Assembly (NCBI GenBank): GCA_018713005.1
Contig: DVFX01000039.1
Span: forward strand, 1 to 18,005
Direction of reading: 5' to 3'
Source of the DNA: Scatomorpha gallistercoris
GTDB taxonomy: Bacteria > Bacillota > Clostridia > Oscillospirales > Oscillospiraceae
DNA: 18,005 bases
Made by a program: the position numbers and the translations under genes. The notes beneath the pieces were generated by a model. It was not told the origin of the DNA. It saw only the letters and a program-made list of their open reading frames with translations, and did no database searches. Below are positions 7,158-12,969 of the stretch, piece after piece. Within the stretch, counting starts at the first letter, position 1. Each line of letters starts with the position of its first letter.

Positions 7158-7900
7158 TGGCCGTAGTATTTGAAAAGACCAAGATGCTCACCGATACCGT
7201 GTTCCACTACTGCCCCGGCTGCAATCACGGTATAGCGCATCGCCTGGTCGCTGAAAGCATAGAAGAGCTCGGCCTCGAGGACAACGTCATCGGCGTTGCC
7301 CCCGTCGGATGCGCCGTGTTCGCTTACGACTACTTCAACTGCGACATGTTTGAGGCCGCGCACGGCCGCGCCCCGGCTGTCGCCACCGGCATCAAGCGTG
7401 TCCACCCGGAGACCTGCGTCTTTACCTATCAGGGTGACGGCGACCTCGCCTCCATCGGCACCAACGAGATTGTCCACGCCTGCCACCGCGGCGAGAAGAT
7501 AACCGTTATATTCATCAACAACGCCATCTACGGCATGACCGGCGGTCAGATGGCCCCGACCACCCTCATCGGCCAGAAGACCACCACCAGCCCCTACGGC
7601 CGCAGCGAGGAGTGGAGCGGCTCGCCCATCAAGGTCTGCGAGATGCTCAGCCAGATACCCGACTGCTACTACGCCGAGCGCGTGGCCCTGAACACCACCG
7701 CCAACATCATGAAGGCCAAGAAGGCCATCAAGAAGGCCTTCCAGTACCAGATGGACGGCCATGGCCTGAACATCGTCGAGGTCCTCTCCACCTGCCCGAC
7801 CAACTGGGGCTTCAGCCCGGTCGAGGCTATGAAGTGGCTCGAGGAGAACATGATCCCGTACTACCCGCTGGGTGTCTACAAGGATAAGGGGGCCGAATAA
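7157..7900 (+). CDS. 2-oxoacid:ferredoxin oxidoreductase beta subunit, thiamine-diphosphate binding
   Basis: A 247-residue subunit that binds thiamine diphosphate. The GDGD motif lies at residues 93-96 and NNAIYG at 121-126, the expected spacing for the Mg/diphosphate site. It begins with a CPGC pair (Cys19, Cys22) plus Cys52, of the kind seen in this family. The block NAIYGMTGGQMAPTT is characteristic of VOR/KOR enzymes. The start overlaps the alpha stop, with AGGGAGG inside the alpha gene end. It ends three bases before the gamma subunit. Separate alpha, beta and gamma polypeptides set this apart from single-chain pyruvate:ferredoxin oxidoreductase. The gene could be named korB or a vor equivalent; I leave the symbol empty because naming is inconsistent. 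Confidence 0.93.
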   Translation: MAVVFEKTKMLTDTVFHYCPGCNHGIAHRLVAESIEELGLEDNVIGVAPVGCAVFAYDYFNCDMFEAAHGRAPAVATGIKRVHPETCVFTYQGDGDLASIGTNEIVHACHRGEKITVIFINNAIYGMTGGQMAPTTLIGQKTTTSPYGRSEEWSGSPIKVCEMLSQIPDCYYAERVALNTTANIMKAKKAIKKAFQYQMDGHGLNIVEVLSTCPTNWGFSPVEAMKWLEENMIPYYPLGVYKDKGAE

Positions 7901-7903
7901 GTT

Positions 7904-8458
7904 ATGAAGGAACAGTGTATATTCGCAGGCTTCGGCGGCCAGGGCATGCTGCTCATAGGCAAGTTCCTCGCCGAGGCGGGCATGGAGAGCGGCAAGCACG
8001 TCTCCTGGCTGCCCAGCTATGGCCCCGAGATGCGCGGCGGTACGGCCAACTGCTCCGTCGTCGTCTCCGACAGGCCCGTTGCCAGCCCGCTGATTGCTCA
8101 GGCTGACACCATCCTCGCCATGAACAAGCCCTCCCTGCTCAAGTTCCAGAGCGACGTGAAGCCGGGCGGACTGCTGCTCATCAACAGCTCCATCATCGAC
8201 ATCAAGACCGATCGTGACGACGTCGACGCCGTCTACGTCCCCTGCAACGAGATAGCCGAGAGCATCGGCAACCTCAAGGGAGCCAACGTGGTCTTCCTCG
8301 GCGCCTACATCGCCAAGAAGCCCGACGTCATCAGCAAGGAAGCCGTCATCAACGCCATGCGCGTTGAGCTCGGCGAGAAGAAGGCCAAGTTCCTCGACGG
8401 CAACATCAAGGCCCTCGAGGCCGGCATGGCTTACGTCCAGGAGCACTACGGCGCCTAA
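7904..8458 (+). CDS. 2-oxoacid:ferredoxin oxidoreductase gamma subunit
   Basis: A 184-residue subunit of the POR/KOR gamma family. GFGGQGML at residues 9-16 starts the Rossmann-like fold, and YGPEMRGGTANC, about residues 39-50, is the other family signature. Gamma subunits help bind CoA and complete the heterotetramer. The start is three bases after the beta stop, with a G-rich site in the end of beta. It is the last gene of the rightward cluster; a strong terminator begins 14 bases after its stop. Length and composition are normal for the family and no damage is visible. Confidence 0.93.
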   Translation: MKEQCIFAGFGGQGMLLIGKFLAEAGMESGKHVSWLPSYGPEMRGGTANCSVVVSDRPVASPLIAQADTILAMNKPSLLKFQSDVKPGGLLLINSSIIDIKTDRDDVDAVYVPCNEIAESIGNLKGANVVFLGAYIAKKPDVISKEAVINAMRVELGEKKAKFLDGNIKALEAGMAYVQEHYGA

Positions 8459-8471
8459 ACCTATCACAAGC

Positions 8472-8499
8472 AAAAAAGCACCCCTGCGGGTGCTTTTTT
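8472..8499 (+). terminator. Bidirectional intrinsic terminator after the oxidoreductase genes
   Basis: A perfect 12-bp stem (8472-8483 paired with 8488-8499) has a 4-base loop. The arms start and end in six A and six T, so it can stop transcripts from both sides. It follows the gamma subunit stop closely and faces the end of the leftward genes. Confidence 0.92.
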
Positions 8500-8527
8500 G
8501 CTGCCCTGCGCCGGGCGCTGATGTAAC

Positions 8528-8553
8528 AAGGAGAGGCCCCAGGGCCTCTCCTT
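8528..8553 (-). terminator. Hairpin at the end of the leftward 213-residue gene
   Basis: A perfect 12-bp inverted repeat AAGGAGAGGCCC / GGGCCTCTCCTT with two bases between. It starts eleven bases after the leftward gene's stop. The T-run on the leftward side is poor, so it probably works with the neighbouring bidirectional terminator. Confidence 0.7.
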
Positions 8554-8563
8554 ATTACTGCTA

Positions 8564-9205
8564 TCAGGTATTAGTAAGCAGCCACAGCTGCCCGTCCGGC
8601 ATAAGCCAGGGTGCGCCGGGCCTCCGCTCAAGCACTTCGCCCGTTGCCAGGTCCCGCACGAGCGTTTCCTCACGGTAGTCCGGATCCTCGTACCATGCCG
8701 AGAAATACAGGCGCGTCCCCTGCCGGGCGCACAGCCCCTCATTGCCGCCGACCCGGAACCTGGCCCGCTCCGGCCAGATTGTCTCGAACACATCGTCGCT
8801 CGAGTGCCTGACCAGCGTGGGCGGCGAGAGCTTAAGCATGAGGTTATAGCAGTCCTCTATGCTGTCCAGCGCTATCTCCGCAAGCCTGTCCCAGCCGTAT
8901 CGCCCACAGTCAAAGCGGGAAACCTCTATTTTCCCCTCGGCGAAGTCCACAAGCAGCGTATATATACATCCGTCGTATCCTACCGGGCTGCCCCAATATC
9001 TGTGCTCCCCCGCAGGCAGGGACATAACGCTCCCCTCCGGGTAACGTATCAAGACAAGCCTGTTGCCTGTCACCTTGTGTCCGGAGCGGTACATCTCTTC
9101 GGCCTCGAACAGGTCCCCGTTTGCGTAATCGCATCCATAGTACCAGCCGCTTATGCCCTCAACAGGTTCAATGCTGAAAATTCCGTCAGTCCCGATGGTC
9201 CTCAT
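8564..9205 (-). CDS. Unrecognised 213-residue soluble protein
   Basis: I do not recognise this protein. It has no signal peptide, no membrane segment and no known catalytic motif. It is rich in Trp, Tyr and Gly with many short beta-type stretches, including DLATGEVLERRPGAPWL near the C-terminus, which reads like a blade of a beta-propeller or a similar all-beta fold. Five of its cysteines are spread out and form no metal-site pattern. GGAGG lies just before the ATG at 9205. It begins eleven bases after the stop of the MBL-fold hydrolase gene, so the two are probably co-transcribed and may be related in function. A hairpin terminator follows. Confidence 0.75.
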   Translation of the reverse strand: MRTIGTDGIFSIEPVEGISGWYYGCDYANGDLFEAEEMYRSGHKVTGNRLVLIRYPEGSVMSLPAGEHRYWGSPVGYDGCIYTLLVDFAEGKIEVSRFDCGRYGWDRLAEIALDSIEDCYNLMLKLSPPTLVRHSSDDVFETIWPERARFRVGGNEGLCARQGTRLYFSAWYEDPDYREETLVRDLATGEVLERRPGAPWLMPDGQLWLLTNT

Positions 9206-9216
9206 CCGGCCTCCGT

Positions 9217-10032
9217 TTACAGCTCAATGCTCTCGCCCGCGTGCAGGTACTTCACCCGCTCGCCCATGTGCTCCTGGAGACGCGCAAAGCTCCCCAGGCC
9301 CGTGCAGTGTCCCGTATAGTACACAGTTCCGGGGCTGGCGAGCAGGTAATCCGCCGTGCCGTCGACGAGTGGTATGTTGATGTCGCTTGTGCCGGGTATC
9401 GCCAGGTGCATGCCGCCGATAACGGCGTCGAGCTTACCCCCGGAGAGCTCCAGCGCGCGCCGCATTATGTTGGCTATGCCGCGATGGGCGCAGCCCGCAA
9501 TAAGGACGCGGCGCTCTCCCTCGGCAATCAGCATGTTCTGCTCGTGGGCAAATTCATCCGGCGTCTCCCCGTCCGCACCCATCAGCACGTCGTTCGCGGG
9601 AGAGTGCAGCTCATTTCCCGTAACCCCGGAAAACAGGAGTATTCCCGGACAAATTTCGCACCTCTCGTCCGTTTCAACAATCCGCTCCCCACCTTGGAGC
9701 GACGCATCAATTCCAATGTACCGCTTGCCTTCCCCCGGCTTGTTGGAATAGCGCGGGCCGAAGGCGCCTTCCCTCACATAGACCCTGGCGTGCTTGTTTG
9801 CCTCGAAAAACGCCCTGATTCCGCCGCCGTGGTCGTGGTGGCCGTGACTTATGACGCAGAACTCGGCCTCTCCTATGTCGATGCCCAGCGCCTTGGCATT
9901 GGCCAGGAAGGCGTCGGTCTCTCCCGTGTCGAAAAGGAACTTGTGTCCGCAGGCTTCAATCCAAAGACTCAGGCCGTGTTCGCTTTTGAAGCCGTCCAGG
10001 GCGCAGTTGTCAATAAGGCAGGTTATCTTCAT
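9217..10032 (-). CDS. MBL-fold metallo-hydrolase
   Basis: A 271-residue enzyme of the metallo-beta-lactamase fold. The two-metal motif HxHxDH is HGHHDH at residues 63-68 (His63, His65, Asp67, His68). Further ligand candidates are His183 (GCAHRG), His209 (GGMHL) and His242. The arrangement resembles the subgroup annotated as dihydropterin-ribofuranosylaminobenzene-phosphate synthase-like, which is a broad label and not a proven reaction here. There is no signal peptide, so it should act in the cytoplasm. AAAAAGGAG gives a strong ribosome binding site. It lies downstream of the nucleoside phosphorylase gene across a 145-base gap containing a palindromic element, and upstream of the unrecognised 213-residue gene. 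Confidence 0.88.
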   Translation of the reverse strand: MKITCLIDNCALDGFKSEHGLSLWIEACGHKFLFDTGETDAFLANAKALGIDIGEAEFCVISHGHHDHGGGIRAFFEANKHARVYVREGAFGPRYSNKPGEGKRYIGIDASLQGGERIVETDERCEICPGILLFSGVTGNELHSPANDVLMGADGETPDEFAHEQNMLIAEGERRVLIAGCAHRGIANIMRRALELSGGKLDAVIGGMHLAIPGTSDINIPLVDGTADYLLASPGTVYYTGHCTGLGSFARLQEHMGERVKYLHAGESIEL

Positions 10033-10052
10033 AGTATCTCCTTTTTAATCCG

Positions 10053-10134
10053 TTGCATGGCTTTTGCCGCCATGCACATTGCGGAAGCCGAACGGCGGCT
10101 TCGCAGCCGTCCGGCGCTGCAAAGCCTAATGCAA
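10053..10134 (-). repeat. Nested palindromic element between pdp and MBL hydrolase genes
   Basis: An 82-bp imperfect palindrome. On the minus strand the outer arms are TTGCATTAGGCTTTGC and GCAAAAGCCATGCAA. The inner hairpin is GCCGGAC-GGCT-GCGA-AGCC then, after a GCC bulge, GTTCGGC. Its loop is a GNRA-type tetraloop (GCGA), and one stem position is a G-U pair on the minus strand but an A-C mismatch on the plus strand. That favours a function as leftward RNA. The right arm can alternatively fold alone as TGCATGGC/GCCATGCA (10054-10061 with 10069-10076), excluding the long outer stem. Confidence 0.6.
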
Positions 10135-10177
10135 TTTGGCCGGGGCGCTCCGCGCGCCGTCCTTTTAAAAACCGGTC

Positions 10178-11494
10178 TCACCTGTCCCCGGCGCGGATAA
10201 TCGCCTTGACGAAAGGCGAGCTTTCGGGCCTGTCCGCACCGATGGTGTACGCGCTCCTGAGCAGTTTGGCCGCGCTCTCTGCCGAGGCCTCGTCGCGGGC
10301 GTGGATGGTGGCCAGGGATTCGCCCTCGCCCACCGCGTCGCCGCGCTTTTTGTGCAGCACCACGCCGACCGCCAGGTCAATCACGCTCTCGGCCGTCTCA
10401 CGTCCGCCGCCCAGGTGCATGCTCACCAGGCCGACGCCCTCGGCGTCTATATGCCGGACGTATCCGCCCGTTTCACTCGGGACTTCGTACTTGACCGGGG
10501 CCTCGGGCAGGAGCGCGGCGTCGTAGACCTCGCTCGCGTCGCCGCCCTGGGCGCGGATGAACTCGGCAAACTTCTCCAGCGCGCTGCCGTCGGCTATGCC
10601 GCGCTCGAGCATTTCGCGGGCCTCGGCGTCGTCCGCCGCCGCTCCGGCCTCGGTGAGGATGCAGCCGCCAAGCGTCAGGCACAGCTCCTTCAGCTCGCCG
10701 CCGTATTCGCCCTTGAGCAGCGAGAGCGCCTCCTTGACCTCCAGCGCGTTGCCGACAGCGTTCCCGAGCGGCTGGTCCATGTCCGTGATGCAGGCGACCG
10801 TCTTTCGCCCGGCGAGCGTGCCTATCTCCACCATCTCCCGCGCGAGGGTGCGCGCGTCCTCCTCAGTTTTCATAAACGCGCCGGAGCCCACCTTGACGTC
10901 GAGTACGATTACGTCGGCGCCCGCCGCTAGCTTCTTCGACATGATGCTGCTCACGATGAGCGGGATGCTCTGCACCGTGCCGGTCACGTCGCGCAGGGCG
11001 TAGAGCTTCTTGTCCGCCGGGTCCAAATCCGCGGTCTGTCCCGCGATGGCAAAGCCCACGTCCTGTACCTGACGCAGGAACTGCCCGTCCGTCAGGGCGC
11101 TTGAAAAGCCCTTGAAGCTCTCCAGCTTGTCCAGGGTGCCGCCGGTGTGGCCGAGGCCGCGGCCCGACATCTTGGCCATGTGTATGCCCTGCGCCGCCAC
11201 CATCGGCAGCAGCGCGAGCGAGGTCTTGTCGCCGACGCCGCCCGTGGAGTGCTTGTCAGCCTTGACGCCCGTGATGGAGCTCAGGTCCAGCGTCTCTCCG
11301 GAGTGCATCATCGCCAGCGTGAGATCCAGCGTCTCGCGGCGGGTCATCCCTCGCCACACTATGGCCATAAGCAGGGCGCTGGTCTGGTAGTCGGGTATGC
11401 TCCCGTCCACGACGCCTTTGATGAAAAACTCTATCTCCTCACGGCTCAGCTCTCCGCCGTCGCGCTTTTTGCCAATTATATCTGTCATCAGCAT
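10178..11494 (-). CDS. pdp: Pyrimidine-nucleoside phosphorylase
   Basis: A 438-residue enzyme that splits uridine, thymidine and deoxyuridine with phosphate into base and (deoxy)ribose-1-phosphate in nucleoside salvage. The family signature SGRGLGHTGGTLDKLE lies at residues 110-125. The phosphate-site segment KHSTGGVGDKT is at 81-91. Substrate-site residues Arg168, Ser183 and Lys187 match those of thymidine phosphorylases by spacing. The length is normal and similar to Bacillus Pdp. GGAGGG seven bases before the ATG at 11494 sets the start; a second ATG two codons later is less likely. A promoter with extended -10 lies at 11536-11564. No nucleoside transporter or deaminase gene is next to it. 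Confidence 0.95.
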   Translation of the reverse strand: MLMTDIIGKKRDGGELSREEIEFFIKGVVDGSIPDYQTSALLMAIVWRGMTRRETLDLTLAMMHSGETLDLSSITGVKADKHSTGGVGDKTSLALLPMVAAQGIHMAKMSGRGLGHTGGTLDKLESFKGFSSALTDGQFLRQVQDVGFAIAGQTADLDPADKKLYALRDVTGTVQSIPLIVSSIMSKKLAAGADVIVLDVKVGSGAFMKTEEDARTLAREMVEIGTLAGRKTVACITDMDQPLGNAVGNALEVKEALSLLKGEYGGELKELCLTLGGCILTEAGAAADDAEAREMLERGIADGSALEKFAEFIRAQGGDASEVYDAALLPEAPVKYEVPSETGGYVRHIDAEGVGLVSMHLGGGRETAESVIDLAVGVVLHKKRGDAVGEGESLATIHARDEASAESAAKLLRSAYTIGADRPESSPFVKAIIRAGDR

Positions 11495-11535
11495 GGCTTA
11501 TCCCTCCGTTATCTGGTGTAGTTTTTCTTGAGCCG

Positions 11536-11564
11536 ATTATACCATCCTCAGCGCGGAAATACAA
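11536..11564 (-). promoter_or_regulatory. Promoter with extended -10 upstream of pdp
   Basis: On the minus strand: TTGTAT (11559-11564), a 17-base spacer ending TGG, then a perfect TATAAT (11536-11541). The TG before the -10 makes it an extended -10 promoter. The -35 lies within the last codons of the upstream 168-residue gene, so pdp can be expressed alone. Confidence 0.68.
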
Positions 11565-12054
11565 CGTATTCCCGGCCGTTTATGCGCTGTACGACGTGCT
11601 TTGCCCAGTCCGGCACACGCACGTTCTCGCTCGGCAGGGCCACCAGCAGCCGCTGCCCGTCGAAGCGCGACAGCGTCCCGTCCGGCGAGGCGTACCAGAG
11701 CTCGCCGTCGGAGGGAACCGCATCCGGTTCCCCCTGCTCTGCCTGTACCTGTTCCTCCGCCCTCTCCGGCGCGCGCTCCCGCTCCGGCCCACCGCCGGCC
11801 TCGGCGGCGTACTCCGGCCGCTCCGGGAACGAGGCCATGCCGCTGCGCGTGAGCTTCCTCGTGAGCGACACGCCGTCGGCGTCGGGCGAGAGCACTCCCA
11901 AATAGCCCTCCGCACCGCCGCCGTAGAGCGAGATGCGCTTCACCTCGCCCGTGTACAGCGCCCGGGCCGTGAACAGGGTGTAGGCCCCGCGCTTTTCCGC
12001 CGTCACGCTGCCGCACTCCACGCCGTCGAGTATAAGCGGCCATGTTCCTTCCAT
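11548..12054 (-). CDS. Unrecognised 168-residue protein with charged linker
   Basis: I do not recognise this protein. Residues 1-83 look like a small beta-rich domain. About residues 84-118 are a Glu, Arg, Gln and Pro-rich linker that is probably disordered. A short second beta-type region (SDGELWYASPDGTL onwards) ends in QRINGREYVVFP. No signal peptide or membrane segment is seen. The reading frame is chosen because AGGGGGTGGTGAG directly precedes the ATG at 12054, and because the competing frame at 11537-12043 is an Arg/Gly-rich shadow. It is divergent from rlmB and lies upstream of pdp, which has its own promoter. The charged linker suggests two small modules joined flexibly; no function can be given. 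Confidence 0.68.
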   Translation of the reverse strand: MEGTWPLILDGVECGSVTAEKRGAYTLFTARALYTGEVKRISLYGGGAEGYLGVLSPDADGVSLTRKLTRSGMASFPERPEYAAEAGGGPERERAPERAEEQVQAEQGEPDAVPSDGELWYASPDGTLSRFDGQRLLVALPSENVRVPDWAKHVVQRINGREYVVFPR

Positions 12055-12156
12055 CTCACCACCCCCTTGCAGAATATGCGGAAGCCTTGCCGGTAATGAC
12101 CCCGGCGAGATTTTACAAATTCCCGCAATTTAGGCCTTTATTCTTTCGCGGCGTTG

Positions 12157-12165
12157 TGGTATAGT
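12157..12165 (+). promoter_or_regulatory. Extended -10 promoter for rlmB
   Basis: TGGTATAGT, an extended -10 element, lies 37 bases before the rlmB ATG. The base stretch 17 bases further upstream (TTTATT, 12137-12142) is a poor -35, acceptable for an extended -10 promoter. Transcripts from it would exclude the earlier in-frame ATG at 12154. Confidence 0.5.
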
Positions 12166-12201
12166 CTTATCTGTATCACTATGCTTAGTACGGAGGCCGT
12201 C

Positions 12202-12966
12202 ATGGACGCAGAGCGCAGGAATGACAGGATTGATTTGATAGAGGGCCGCAACGCGGTCAACGAGGCGATGAGGGCCGGTAGGTCCATCGACAAGCTGTTC
12301 GTCGCCCGCGGCACGGGTGACAGCGCCCTGGGCCGCATAATATCCCGCGCGAAGGAGCGCGGCATTGCCGTCGTCACGGTGGACAGGCGCAAGCTCGACG
12401 AGATGAGCGTAACCGGCTCGCACCAGGGCGTGATCGCCGTCGCCGCCGTTACCGAGTACGCCTCCGTGGACGACATCTTCGCCCTTGCCGAAGAGCGCGG
12501 CGAAGCCCCCTTCATCGTCGTGTGCGACGAGATAAGCGACGTGCACAACCTGGGCGCCGTAATACGCTCGGCCGAGTGCGCGGGCGCACACGGCGTCATC
12601 ATACCCAAGCGCCGCAGCGCGGGCCTCACCGCCGTGGTGGACAAGACCAGCGCGGGCGCCGCCGAGTACCTTCCCGTGGCCCGCGTGCCGAACATCCCCG
12701 CAGTGCTTCGTGAGCTCAAGGAGCGCGGCGTATGGGTCTACGGCGCGGCCGCCGAGGGCGAAAGCGGCATGTGGCAGACCGACCTCACCGGCCCCATCTG
12801 CCTGGTCATCGGCTCTGAGGGCGAGGGCCTGGGCCGTCTGGTGCGCGAGTGCTGTGACGTACTGGTGAGCATACCGATGCGTGGGCGGGTTAGCTCGCTC
12901 AACGCCTCCGCCGCCGCAGCTGTACTTATATATGAGGTGCTGCGGCAGCGGCAGTCAGAGGTGTAA
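12202..12966 (+). CDS. rlmB: 23S rRNA 2'-O-methyltransferase RlmB/TrmH family
   Basis: A 254-residue SPOUT-class RNA 2'-O-ribose methyltransferase. RlmB modifies a guanosine (G2251 in E. coli) in the peptidyl-transferase region of 23S rRNA. Residues 10-85 form the L30e-like RNA-binding domain (IEGRNAVNEAM at its start). The SpoU domain follows with motif 1 DVHNLGAVIRSAECAGAHG (113-131), motif 2 LVIGSEGEGL (201-210) and motif 3 IPMRGRVSSLNASAAAAVL (224-242), which carry the knot and SAM-binding loop. GGAGG sets the start at 12202; the longer frame from 12154 overlaps the promoter. The related TrmH-like enzymes cannot be fully excluded. It ends three bases before the TTG start of the large membrane protein, so the two are likely coupled. 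Confidence 0.9.
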   Translation: MDAERRNDRIDLIEGRNAVNEAMRAGRSIDKLFVARGTGDSALGRIISRAKERGIAVVTVDRRKLDEMSVTGSHQGVIAVAAVTEYASVDDIFALAEERGEAPFIVVCDEISDVHNLGAVIRSAECAGAHGVIIPKRRSAGLTAVVDKTSAGAAEYLPVARVPNIPAVLRELKERGVWVYGAAAEGESGMWQTDLTGPICLVIGSEGEGLGRLVRECCDVLVSIPMRGRVSSLNASAAAAVLIYEVLRQRQSEV

Positions 12967-12969
12967 CAT

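Noticed and set aside
7088..8473. 461-residue minus-strand open frame opposite the oxidoreductase beta and gamma genes
   Set aside because: Composition is typical antisense (Val, Asp, Gly, Leu, His) and it crosses the real operon.
11537..12043. Alternative 168-residue frame overlapping the unrecognised protein upstream of pdp
   Set aside because: Arg/Gly-rich composition typical of a frame-shifted shadow; the other frame has a strong ribosome binding site.
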